Source of the DNA: Nakamurella alba
GTDB taxonomy: Bacteria; Actinomycetota; Actinomycetes; Mycobacteriales; Nakamurellaceae
Direction of reading: 5' to 3'
Length of the DNA stretch: 64,000 bases
Assembly (NCBI RefSeq): GCF_009707545.1
Contig: NZ_WLYK01000001.1
Location: forward strand, 744,001-808,000
The notes beneath the pieces were generated by a model. The model was not told where the DNA came from. It saw only the letters and a list, made by a program, of their open reading frames with translations, and searched no databases. A program made the translations under genes and the position numbers. This document shows positions 28,650 through 36,307 of the stretch, piece after piece. Every line of letters starts with the position of its first letter. Position 1 is the stretch's first letter.

Positions 28650-29729
28650 TCAGCGCCAGGCGCCGCGCAGGTACTGGTCCGGGTAGTGCACCCGCTCCGG
28701 GTGCCCCAGGTCGGCGGCCGCCCGCTGCGGCCAGGCCGGGTCGCGCAGCGCGGCGCGGCCGATCAGCACCAGGTCGGCGGATCCGTGGGCCAGCACCTGT
28801 TCGGCCCCGGCCGCGGTGGTGATCAGGCCGACGGCGCCGGTCGCCACCTGCGCGCCGTGCCGGACCCGCTCCGCCAGCGGCACCTGGTATCCCGGTCCCA
28901 CCGGGATCTGTGCGGTGGGGGAGTTCCCACCGCTGGAGACGTCGAACAGGTCGACGCCGAGCGGCCCGATCCGCCGGGCCAGCGCGACGGTGTCCTCGAT
29001 CGTCCAGCCGCCGTCGACCCAGTCTGTGCCGGACAGCCGCACCAGCAGCGGCATCTCGTCCGGGATGCGGGCGCGGACGGCGTCGACGACCTCGGCCAGC
29101 AGTCGGCTGCGGCCGGCCAGGTTGCCGCCGTAGGCATCGGTGCGGGTGTTGGACAGCGGGGACAGGAACTGGTGCAGCAGGTACCCGTGGGCACCGTGCA
29201 GTTCGATCACCCCGAACCCGGCGCGTACCGCCCGGACGGCCGAGTCCGCGAACGCCTCGACGATCGCCGCGATGCCGGCCCGGTCCAGCGCCGCGGGGGT
29301 CGCCAGGTCGCCGAACGGCTCCCGGCCCGGGCCGACCGTGCCCCAGCCGCCGTCGGCCGTGGGTACCGAGCCGGCGGTGCCGGCGAACGGTGGGTAGGTG
29401 GAGGCCTTCCGGCCGGCATGGGCGAGCTGGACCCCCGGTACGGCGCCCTGCTGCCGGACGAAGTCGGTGATCCGGCGCCAGCCGGCCACCTGCTCCTCGT
29501 TCCACAGTCCGGTGTCCTGCGGCGAGATCCGGCCGTCGGCCCGGACCGCGGTCGCCTCGGCGAGCACCGTGCCGAACCCGCCGGCCGCGCGGGCACCGAG
29601 GTGCACCAGGTGCCAGTCGGTGGGCACACCGTCCTGCGCGGTCACGCTGTACTGGCACATCGGGGACAGCACCATCCGGTTCGGCAGGGTGGTGCCACGC
29701 AGGGTCAGGGGTTCCAGCAGCAGGCTCAC
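28650..29729 (-). CDS. NADH:flavin oxidoreductase, old yellow enzyme family (YqjM-like)
   Basis: The protein is 359 residues from GTG 29729 with CTCCTGGG upstream. It is an FMN-dependent TIM barrel of the YqjM/NamA class: NRMVLSPMCQYS (the Cys senses flavin potential in this class), DWHLVHLGARAAGGFG, GVQLAHAGRKAS, GVIELHGAHGYLLHQFLSPLSN and the C-terminal GRAALRDPAWP. The class reduces activated alkenes such as enones and quinones with NAD(P)H. It lies between pdtaS (convergent) and whiB1 and is not part of the mycobacterial order, so it is probably an insertion. Confidence 0.9.
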   Translation of the reverse strand: MSLLLEPLTLRGTTLPNRMVLSPMCQYSVTAQDGVPTDWHLVHLGARAAGGFGTVLAEATAVRADGRISPQDTGLWNEEQVAGWRRITDFVRQQGAVPGVQLAHAGRKASTYPPFAGTAGSVPTADGGWGTVGPGREPFGDLATPAALDRAGIAAIVEAFADSAVRAVRAGFGVIELHGAHGYLLHQFLSPLSNTRTDAYGGNLAGRSRLLAEVVDAVRARIPDEMPLLVRLSGTDWVDGGWTIEDTVALARRIGPLGVDLFDVSSGGNSPTAQIPVGPGYQVPLAERVRHGAQVATGAVGLITTAAGAEQVLAHGSADLVLIGRAALRDPAWPQRAAADLGHPERVHYPDQYLRGAWR

Positions 29730-29806
29730 CCCAGGAGCAATCCGGCCGGCGACCGCCCGATTCCCCCTGCAGCGTCCGGTGTGTCGTGATGCACAGGCCC
29801 GAAACG

Positions 29807-29844
29807 CAACACCGCCCGATTCCGGGTGGAATCGGGCGGTGCTG
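29807..29844 (-). terminator. Terminator of whiB1
   Basis: Arms of 14 perfect pairs (29810-29823 and 29828-29841) around a four-base loop extend by a G-U and further pairs in the minus-strand RNA. It starts 29 nt after the whiB1 stop; a short T-run (TTT) follows on the minus strand. Confidence 0.75.
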
Positions 29845-29873
29845 TGACGTGCAGTGATGCTGCGCGGTGCTGC

Positions 29874-30125
29874 TTACAGGCTGCGGGCGCGGGCCCGCGC
29901 GCGGCGACGCTTGAGGGCGCGACGCTCGTCCTCGCTCATCCCGCCCCAGACGCCGGCGTCCTGGCCGGTCTCGATGGCCCACGAGAGGCACTCGCTGGTG
30001 ACGGGGCACCGCTGGCAGACCGCCTTCGCGTCCGTGATCTGCAGCAGCGCCGGACCGGAGTTCCCCACGGGGAAGAACAGCTCCGGATCCTCGTCGCGAC
30101 AGATTGCGCGGTGGCGCCAGTCCAT
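29874..30125 (-). CDS. whiB1: WhiB1-type iron-sulfur transcription factor
   Basis: The protein is 83 residues. ATG 30125 is chosen because AAGGAG precedes it and the product opens MDWRHRAICRDEDPELFFPV as in WhiB1. The four cluster ligands are Cys9, Cys37, Cys40 and Cys46, at the WhiB1 positions. The turn GVWGG and the basic C-terminus RRALKRRRARARAR follow. WhiB1 is an essential NO-responsive [4Fe-4S] protein that binds the primary sigma factor. It has its own terminator and a long upstream region. Confidence 0.94.
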   Translation of the reverse strand: MDWRHRAICRDEDPELFFPVGNSGPALLQITDAKAVCQRCPVTSECLSWAIETGQDAGVWGGMSEDERRALKRRRARARARSL

Positions 30126-30630
30126 GGTGTGGTGACTCCTTCTGAATTGGATGTCCGGCTTTGTCTCGCCGGAAGGCTTCGAGCACACGATCCCGCGCCC
30201 GACAGACCTCGTCCGGCTGTATCACATGCTGTGGTGGGTTCCCGCTGTCCCTGTTGCATCCATCGTTTCACGTGACACGGGGATGTCAAGGGTTCATGAC
30301 GATGAGGTTACGCACCTCACGTCCGCGTGACGGGCGGGCGACCGGCTGGCGACCCGGCCCTCCATGATGCCAGTTCGGAACGATTCAGACGAGGAAATTC
30401 ATCCGGTTGGGCGCCGGTCCGACGACGGAGGGTCAGCGCACCACGGAGGGTGCGGTCGGTGCGGGCCCGTTCCGACCGCCGTGCCGTCACCGAAGCCTCA
30501 CGGGACCCCGGTCAGGTGATGTGAACCGGTCTGTTGTGCAATCGACCGGGTTGGGCCGCTTCGGCCATTTCGGGAAGATCCAGGTAGTTCCGGTGGATAA
30601 CGGTGTCGGAATTGCCGGATCCCGGTGCAC
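30126..30630. other. Long non-coding region upstream of whiB1
   Basis: About 505 nt with no gene I can support. The part next to whiB1 carries the promoter candidate below. TCACGTGA, an eight-base palindrome, lies at 30268-30275 inside the promoter spacer. The remaining half (30300-30630) shows no repeat, RNA gene or motif that I recognise; on the far side is the 3' end of the lipid kinase gene. Confidence 0.5.
30262..30289 (-). promoter_or_regulatory. Candidate whiB1 promoter
   Basis: On the minus strand TTGACA (30284-30289) and AACGAT (30262-30267) are separated by 16 nt, giving a leader of about 130 nt. The -35 is perfect and the -10 is weak. M. tuberculosis whiB1 is controlled by the cAMP receptor protein; no clear TGTGA-N6-TCACA site is seen here. 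Confidence 0.4.
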
Positions 30631-31602
30631 CTAGTCGCCGGCGGCCGGGGTGTCCGTCTCCGCCGGCGGGCCGAACAGTCCCAGTGCGCCCGGCACGCTG
30701 CGGAACCGCACCTCGCTCCGGGTGCCCAGGTAGTCGCCGTCGACCTGCAGCCCCACCGGCTCGCTGCAGCGCACGTGCGCCGAGGGAACGTCGTCCTCAC
30801 GGATCAGTGCCCCGGCACGCGGAGGGGCCTCGCCGCTGCGCAGCAACTGGCCGACCACCCGGGCGACGGTCGGCACCTTCATCGATGTGAGCGCGAACAC
30901 GCCGAGCCCGCCGTCGGCGGTGGTGCCGGGATTGGTGCGGATGGCCCGCTTCTCCCAGTAGGTCCAGGGATCGACGTTGGACACGAAGGCCAGGTGCACG
31001 CCGGGGATCGGCTCCCGGCCGGGCAGCTCCAGGGTGAGCCGGGCGGTCCGGCCGTGGCCGGTCAGGTAGTGCCGCAGCGTCTTCCGGACGTGCAGCGAGT
31101 TGGAGATCGCCCGGCCCGATCCGCGCACCTCCTCGACGGCGTGCACCACCTCCGCGTCCAGACCCAGTCCGGCGTTGAAGGTGAAGTAGCGGTCGTCGGC
31201 CAGCCCGAGGGAGATCCGCCGGGGGAGCCGGCGCTCGGCCAGCGCCTCCAGGATCTGCTCGGTGGCTCCCGTCGGGTCCGGGTCGACGCCCAGTGCCCTG
31301 GCGAACACGTTGGTCGATCCGCCGGGCACCACCGCGATCATCGGCCGGGTCCCGGTACCCGCCTTCATGATCCCGTTGACCACCTCGTTGACCGTGCCGT
31401 CGCCGCCGTGCACCACCACCAGGTCGGCGCCGGCCTCGGTGGCCCGGGCCGCCAGCTCGCTCGCGTGCCCGCGGCCGTTGGTCTGCTCGACGGCCAATCG
31501 CAGCTCGGAGGCCAGGGCGTGGGCGAGCAGGTCCCGGCGACGTCCGGTGGTGGACGTCGCGTGCGGGTTGACGACGAGCACGGCGCGCAGCGGATCCGAC
31601 AT
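30631..31602 (-). CDS. Diacylglycerol/lipid kinase family protein
   Basis: The protein is 323 residues. The DAGK catalytic fold shows AVLVVNPHATSTTGRR, the ATP-binding VVHGGDGTVNEVVNGIM, and the VVPGGSTNVFARALG segment. The C-terminal half contains NAGLGLDAEVVHAVEE and the terminal Asp-containing QVDGDYLG that closes the site in DgkB/YegS proteins. No membrane segment is present. The substrate could be diacylglycerol or another lipid alcohol. The position next to whiB1 is the same as Rv3218, from memory. Confidence 0.88.
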   Translation of the reverse strand: MSDPLRAVLVVNPHATSTTGRRRDLLAHALASELRLAVEQTNGRGHASELAARATEAGADLVVVHGGDGTVNEVVNGIMKAGTGTRPMIAVVPGGSTNVFARALGVDPDPTGATEQILEALAERRLPRRISLGLADDRYFTFNAGLGLDAEVVHAVEEVRGSGRAISNSLHVRKTLRHYLTGHGRTARLTLELPGREPIPGVHLAFVSNVDPWTYWEKRAIRTNPGTTADGGLGVFALTSMKVPTVARVVGQLLRSGEAPPRAGALIREDDVPSAHVRCSEPVGLQVDGDYLGTRSEVRFRSVPGALGLFGPPAETDTPAAGD

Positions 31603-31666
31603 GGTCCCCCGACCTTATGCGGCGGGGACGAGGCGCCGACGATCTCGGGGCACCTAGGCTGACCGG

Positions 31667-32107
31667 GTGCCGCAGCAACCCGTCGATCCGCCCCCGGTGT
31701 CCATCCCGCCGCCCACCCCGGTGCGCATCGCCGGGGTCTCCGTGCTGGTGCAGGCGGCGGCGGTGGTGGTGCTGGCGGTGATCATGGTGATCAGCGGGCT
31801 GGGCAACGACGCCGACGTCGGCCAGCTGCTCGCCCAGGGTGCCTACTTCGTCGTGCTGGCGCTGGCCATGGCGGTGTGTGCCGCCGGCCTGCTGCGCGGT
31901 CGCCGCTGGGGCCGCACGCCGGTGATCGTGCTGCAGATCATCGTCGGCGCGATCGGCTTCTACCTGGCGGTGCCCAGCGGGCAGCTGCTGCCCGGCCTCG
32001 GGCTGATCGTGCTCGCCGTCGCGACCGGCGGCCTGCTGCTCACGAAACAGGCCAACGACTGGATCAGTCGGTTCCCGAGCCTCTTCGGGCCAGAGCCGGG
32101 CCGGTGA
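31667..32107 (+). CDS. Small four-helix membrane protein
   Basis: The protein is 146 residues from GTG 31667. After a Pro-rich N-terminus (1-20) there are four hydrophobic segments at about 21-44, 56-75, 83-102 and 104-124, and a short cytoplasmic tail. I see no catalytic motif. It corresponds in position to Rv3217c. The last 44 nt lie inside the convergent acetyltransferase gene. Confidence 0.72.
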   Translation: MPQQPVDPPPVSIPPPTPVRIAGVSVLVQAAAVVVLAVIMVISGLGNDADVGQLLAQGAYFVVLALAMAVCAAGLLRGRRWGRTPVIVLQIIVGAIGFYLAVPSGQLLPGLGLIVLAVATGGLLLTKQANDWISRFPSLFGPEPGR

Positions 32108-32558
32108 GCCGGTAGGTGGTCCAGCCCTCCAACGGGACGGCGCCGAAGGCCCGGTAGAAGTCGATGGACGGGGTGTTCCAGTCCAGCACCGACCACTCCA
32201 CCCGGGCGTAGCCGCGCTCCACCGCGATCTCGGCCAGCCGGACCAGCAGCGCCTTGCCCAGCCCGGACCCCCGGGCGCCGGGCTGCACGTAGAGATCCTC
32301 CAGGTAGATGCCGTGCACGCCCTCCCAGGTGGAGAAGTTGAGGAACCACAGCGCGAACCCCACCGGGTCCCGGCCACCGGTCTCCCGGGCGACCAGCGCG
32401 AACGCGGCCGGGGAGTCGCCGAACAGCGCGGCGGTCAGCTGCGACTCCTCGAGATGGCAGTCCTGCGGCAGCTTCTCATAGGCGGCCAGCTCGTGCACCA
32501 TGCCCACGATCGCCGGCACGTCGGCCGGGGTGGCAGCGGTGATCCGTGGGTCGGTCAT
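32064..32558 (-). CDS. GNAT acetyltransferase, diamine acetyltransferase-like
   Basis: The protein is 164 residues. The N-terminus PADVPAIVGMVHELAAYEKLP and the core GFALWFLNFSTWEGVHGIYLEDLYVQP match the spermidine/spermine-type branch of GNAT. The acetyl-CoA loop is ARGSGLGKALL and the C-terminal part has RVEWSVLDWNTPSIDFYRAFGA. The natural substrate may be a polyamine or thialysine; this cannot be decided. The ATG overlaps the stop of the phosphatase gene upstream (ATGA). Confidence 0.86.
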   Translation of the reverse strand: MTDPRITAATPADVPAIVGMVHELAAYEKLPQDCHLEESQLTAALFGDSPAAFALVARETGGRDPVGFALWFLNFSTWEGVHGIYLEDLYVQPGARGSGLGKALLVRLAEIAVERGYARVEWSVLDWNTPSIDFYRAFGAVPLEGWTTYRLTGPALARRGSGTD

Positions 32559-33154
32559 GCCGGGCCTCCGACGAACGGGACCACGTTGGCGTGGTCGATG
32601 ATCGGGTCGCCGCGGTAGGTGCCGAGCACCGTGATCGCGGCCGGGCTCATCGCCAGCAGGGACCCGGTCGCCACCGGGAGCCCCACCCAGCGGACGGCCA
32701 GCACCCGGGAGATGTGCCCGTGGCAGACCAGCGCGACGTCACCGTCGGCCAGCGCCGCCCGGGCCGCGGCGAGGGCCCGGTCGGCCCGCGCCGTCGTCTG
32801 CTCCGGTGATTCCCCGCCCGGGGCGCCGTCGGTGAAGATCGACCAGCCGGGCCGGTCCTGGTGGATCTGCGCGCTGGTCAGGCCCTCGTAGCTGCCGTAG
32901 TCCCACTCGGCCAGGTCGTCCAGCACAGCGGTCGGGGTCAGACCCGCCAGCTCCGCGGTGCGCCGGGCCCGCAGCCGCGGGCTCACCAGCACCGTGCGGG
33001 GGGCGAGCTCGAGCCCGGTCAGCATCCCCGCCACCGCACCGGCCTGCTGCACGCCTTCGGCGGTCAGATCGATGTCGGTGGTCGAGGTGTGCTGCCCGGA
33101 GGCACTCCACTCGGTCTGCCCGTGCCGGATCAGCGCGATGCGCGGCCCGCTCAC
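32555..33154 (-). CDS. Histidine phosphatase superfamily protein (phosphoglycerate mutase-like)
   Basis: The protein is 199 residues from GTG 33154. It has the phospho-acceptor motif LIRHGQTEW with His11, the conserved Arg in VSPRLRARRTAEL, the acidic DYGSYEGLT and the second catalytic His in CHGHISR. M. tuberculosis Rv3214, in the same place, is an acid phosphatase rather than a glycolytic mutase, so a broad phosphatase is the safer call. Its start overlaps the rfbC-like stop and its stop overlaps the acetyltransferase start, giving a tight three-gene unit. Confidence 0.87.
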   Translation of the reverse strand: MSGPRIALIRHGQTEWSASGQHTSTTDIDLTAEGVQQAGAVAGMLTGLELAPRTVLVSPRLRARRTAELAGLTPTAVLDDLAEWDYGSYEGLTSAQIHQDRPGWSIFTDGAPGGESPEQTTARADRALAAARAALADGDVALVCHGHISRVLAVRWVGLPVATGSLLAMSPAAITVLGTYRGDPIIDHANVVPFVGGPA

Positions 33155-33762
33155 GGGGCGAGCGTGGCGATGTACTCCTGGCAGGCGTCCCAGGTCGGCA
33201 GCAACCCGGCGAGCCGGGCCTCCTCGAGCGACGGTGCCTGGGCGTCCTTGTCGGACAGGGTGTACTCGACACCCGCCGGCAGCAGCCCGTCCAAAGGCAG
33301 GCCGATACCCGGGTCCAGCGGGTTGATCCCGTGCTCGCGTCCGGGGCTGTAGCCGGTGGAGCACAGGTAGGTCAGGGTGCTGCCGTCCTCGAGTGCGAGG
33401 AAGGCGTGGCCGAGTCCTTCGGCCAGGTAGACCGCGCGCCGGTCGACGGTGTCCAGCCGGACGGCGTCCACGGCGCCGAAGGTCGGCGAACCGACCCGGA
33501 TGTCGATGATGAAGTCGACGACCGCACCCGCCGGGCAGGTGACGTACTTGGCCTGACCGGGCGGCACGTCGGCGAAGTGGATGCCGCGCAGGCTGCCCGC
33601 CTTCGACACCGACATGTTGGCCTGGGCCAGGGTCAGCGGGTGACCCGCGGCGCCCAGGAACTTCTCCACCTTGAACCATTCGAGGAAAAGACCGCGGTCG
33701 TCGCCGTGCTGCACCGGCGTGAACTCGTATGCGCCGGCCATCGCCAGCTCCCGTACCTGCAT
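33151..33762 (-). CDS. rfbC: dTDP-4-dehydrorhamnose 3,5-epimerase family protein
   Basis: The protein is 203 residues from ATG 33762; an upstream in-frame ATG at 33783 would overlap the iclR stop. RmlC cupin features: GVYEF-like start GAYEFTPVQHGDDRG, the catalytic His62 in SLRGIHFADVPPGQAK with Lys72, and the late EGLGHAFLALEDGSTLTYLCSTGYSP. The enzyme inverts C3 and C5 of dTDP-4-keto-6-deoxyglucose in rhamnose synthesis. The partner genes rmlA, rmlB and rmlD are not in the window. It starts 10 nt after the iclR stop, so it may be read from the iclR promoter. Confidence 0.88.
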   Translation of the reverse strand: MQVRELAMAGAYEFTPVQHGDDRGLFLEWFKVEKFLGAAGHPLTLAQANMSVSKAGSLRGIHFADVPPGQAKYVTCPAGAVVDFIIDIRVGSPTFGAVDAVRLDTVDRRAVYLAEGLGHAFLALEDGSTLTYLCSTGYSPGREHGINPLDPGIGLPLDGLLPAGVEYTLSDKDAQAPSLEEARLAGLLPTWDACQEYIATLAP

Positions 33763-33772
33763 GGCCGGAATG

Positions 33773-34636
33773 CTATCCGGCATGGGTGCCGGGCCATCGC
33801 CCGCCGATGGCCGCTGTGACCGATCGCGCTGCCTCCTGCACGGCGGCGGCCAGACCCGCCGGCCCGGCCAGGTCGGTGCCGCAGCCGACCGGGTCGTCCG
33901 GTGCCGGGCAGCGGTGCCGCACGGTCACCCCGACCGCCGCCAGCGGCCGGCCGGAGTGGTCGTGCACGGCGGCGGCCACCGAGGCGGTGCCGGGGGAGAC
34001 CTGGCAGTCCTCGTCGGCCCACCCCCGGCGGCGGACGGCGGCCAGCCGGGCGCGCAGCGCCGCCGGGTCCGCCGGACCGCGGGCGGTCCGCATCACGAAC
34101 CGGTCGGCGGAGGGGAAGAGCGCCCGGACCTGCTCGGCGGGCAGGCCGGCCAGGATCGACAGCCCGGTCGCGGTGAGCTGCCCGGGCAGCCGCACCCCGA
34201 CGTCGGTGACCAGGGTCGGCGGGGATGCCGTCCGGCCGGCCCGGTCCGGCTGCTCCTTCGCCAGGTAGAGCGTCTCGGCGCCGTGCAGCACGCCCAGCTG
34301 TGCGGTCCCGCCGGTGGTCCGGGCCAGACGCACCAGGACCGGGGTGCCGACCCGGGTCAACGGATCCGCCCGCTGGTAGGCGCTGCCGATCTCGAAGGCG
34401 GCGACGCCGAGGCCCCAGCGGCGCTGCGGCCCGAGATGGGCGGCGAAACCGGCGGCCGCCAGCTCGTGCAGCAGTTCGTAGGTGGTGGACCGGGGCAGCC
34501 CGAGTTCCCGCGCGATGGCCGCCGCCGACAGCGGTGACGGCCGGGCGGCCAGCAGGGACAGCACCGCCAGCCCACGGCGCAGTGCGGGGGCGGGTCCGGC
34601 AGGTCCGCTTGCGTCTGCCGGGTCCGAGGTGCTCAT
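33773..34636 (-). CDS. IclR-family regulator, probable hut repressor
   Basis: The protein is 287 residues, ATG 34636. The winged helix lies at about 18-80 (ALRRGLAVLSLLAARPSPLS, AIARELGLPRSTTYELLHEL). The C-terminal effector domain keeps VGVRLPGQLTATGLSILAGL and GWADEDCQVSPGTASVAAAV. It is divergent from hutH and the perfect 18-bp palindrome at 34639-34656 ends just two bases from its start codon. Control of the hut operon and of itself is therefore likely; the effector would be urocanate or histidine by analogy. Confidence 0.88.
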   Translation of the reverse strand: MSTSDPADASGPAGPAPALRRGLAVLSLLAARPSPLSAAAIARELGLPRSTTYELLHELAAAGFAAHLGPQRRWGLGVAAFEIGSAYQRADPLTRVGTPVLVRLARTTGGTAQLGVLHGAETLYLAKEQPDRAGRTASPPTLVTDVGVRLPGQLTATGLSILAGLPAEQVRALFPSADRFVMRTARGPADPAALRARLAAVRRRGWADEDCQVSPGTASVAAAVHDHSGRPLAAVGVTVRHRCPAPDDPVGCGTDLAGPAGLAAAVQEAARSVTAAIGGRWPGTHAG

Positions 34637-34638
34637 GA

Positions 34639-34656
34639 TGTCCGGTATACCGGACA
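34639..34656. promoter_or_regulatory. IclR/hut operator palindrome
   Basis: TGTCCGGTATACCGGACA is a perfect 18-bp palindrome in the 66-bp gap between iclR and hutH. It touches the iclR start region, so binding should block iclR translation initiation/transcription and the hutH promoter together. Confidence 0.75.
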
Positions 34657-34702
34657 GTTCCGCGGCGGCGGCACTGGGCAGGGTGCCGTCCGGAGGAGTG
34701 GA

Positions 34703-36307
34703 ATGGTGCCCGTGAAGCCTCCGTTCGAGCAGCCCTCCACCGACCTCGCCGGAGCCACCGTGACGGTGGGCATCGGTCCGGTCACCCCGGCCCAGGTCGT
34801 CGCGGTGGCCCGGGACGGGGCCCGGGTGGTGCTGTCGGAGGACGCGCTGGCCGGGATCGCCGCCACCCGCGCGGTCGTCGACCGGCTGGCCGGGGACAGC
34901 GCACCGCACTACGGCATCTCCACCGGCTTCGGCGCGCTGGCCACCGTGCAGATCGACACCGCCCGCCGGCAGGCGCTGCAGGTCTCGCTGATCCGCTCGC
35001 ACGCCGCGGGCACCGGCACCCCGGTGGAGACCGAGGTGGTCCGGGCGATGATGCTGCTCCGGCTGTCCACCCTCGCCACCGGCCGCACCGGGATCCGGCC
35101 GGCCACCGCCACCGCCTATGCCGACCTGCTCAACTCCGGCCTCACCCCGCTGGTGCCGGAGTACGGATCCCTGGGCTGCTCCGGTGATCTCGCCCCGCTG
35201 TCCGCCGTCGCCCTGGCGCTGATCGGCGAGGGGCAGGTGGTCGACCGGGAGGGCACGGTGCTGCCGGCGGCACAGGCGTTGCCGGCCGCCGGGCTCACCC
35301 CGGTGGTGCTCGCCGAGAAGGAGGGTCTGGCCCTCATCAACGGCACCGACGGCATGCTCGGCCAGCTGCTGCTGGCGCTGGCCGACCTGGAGGCGCTGCT
35401 GGACGTCGCCGACCTCGCCGCCGCGATGAGCGTGGAGGCCCTGCTGGGCACCGACCGGGTGTTCGCCGCCGACCTCGCCGCGCTGCGACCCCAGGTGGGG
35501 CAAGGGATCTCGGCGGCCCAAATGGCCGGCGCACTGGCCGGGTCACCGATCGTCGCCTCGCACGCCGGTCCGGAGGACACCCGGGTGCAGGACGCCTACT
35601 CGCTGCGCTGCGCCCCGGCCGTGCACGGCTCGGCGCGCGACACCCACGCGCACGCCGCGATGATCGCCGGTCGCGAGCTGGCGTCCGCGGTGGACAACCC
35701 GGTGGTGCTGCCGGACGGCCGGGTGGAGTCCAACGGCAACTTCCACGGCGCCCCGGTCGCCGCGGTGCTGGACTTCCTGGCCATCCCGGTCGCCGACGTC
35801 GCCTCGATCTCCGAACGCCGCACCGACCGGATGCTGGACCCGGCCCGCTCGCACGGGCTGCCGCCGTTCCTGGCCCACGAGGTCGGCGTCGACTCCGGCC
35901 ACATGATCGCCCAGTACACCCAGGCCGGAATCGTCGCCGAGCTCAAGCGGCTCGCCGTCCCCGCCTCCGTCGACTCGATCCCGTCCTCGGCCATGCAGGA
36001 GGACCACGTGTCCCTCGGCTGGCATGCCGCCCGCAAGCTGCGCCGCGGCGTGGACGGGCTGCGCCGCGTGCTGGCGGTCGAGATCCTCACCGCGGCCAGG
36101 GCTCTCGACCTCCGTGCGCCGCTGGTGCCGGGCCCGGTCACCGGCGCGGTGCGCGACCTGGTGCGCACCCGGGTCGACGGTCCCGGACCCGACCGGCACC
36201 TGGCCGCCGAGATCGACGCCGTGGTGGACCTGCTCGCCACCGGAGCCCTGCAGTCCCCGAACCAGAGCCCGACCCTGTTCGTCCCCGATGCGAAGGAGAC
36301 CCCGTGA
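34703..36307 (+). CDS. hutH: Histidine ammonia-lyase
   Basis: The protein is 534 residues and converts histidine to urocanate and ammonia. GGAGGAG lies before ATG 34703. The MIO region reads [13 protein letters not shown] with Cys159-Ser160-Gly161, so the usual Ala of the Ala-Ser-Gly tripeptide is Cys. Other family segments are [11 protein letters not shown], the glutamine-rich [18 protein letters not shown], and the tail [14 protein letters not shown]. It is the first gene of a five-gene operon in which every stop overlaps the next start. Confidence 0.95.
   Translation: MVPVKPPFEQPSTDLAGATVTVGIGPVTPAQVVAVARDGARVVLSEDALAGIAATRAVVDRLAGDSAPHYGISTGFGALATVQIDTARRQALQVSLIRSHAAGTGTPVETEVVRAMMLLRLSTLATGRTGIRPATATAYADLLNSGLTPLVPEYGSLGCSGDLAPLSAVALALIGEGQVVDREGTVLPAAQALPAAGLTPVVLAEKEGLALINGTDGMLGQLLLALADLEALLDVADLAAAMSVEALLGTDRVFAADLAALRPQVGQGISAAQMAGALAGSPIVASHAGPEDTRVQDAYSLRCAPAVHGSARDTHAHAAMIAGRELASAVDNPVVLPDGRVESNGNFHGAPVAAVLDFLAIPVADVASISERRTDRMLDPARSHGLPPFLAHEVGVDSGHMIAQYTQAGIVAELKRLAVPASVDSIPSSAMQEDHVSLGWHAARKLRRGVDGLRRVLAVEILTAARALDLRAPLVPGPVTGAVRDLVRTRVDGPGPDRHLAAEIDAVVDLLATGALQSPNQSPTLFVPDAKETP

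Noticed and set aside
30211-30240. CRP site upstream of whiB1 (CACATGCTGTG)
   Set aside because: The arms are in the wrong orientation and spacing for TGTGA-N6-TCACA.
32555-33154. Glycolytic phosphoglycerate mutase
   Set aside because: Too short for the cofactor-dependent enzyme, and the mycobacterial counterpart is a phosphatase.
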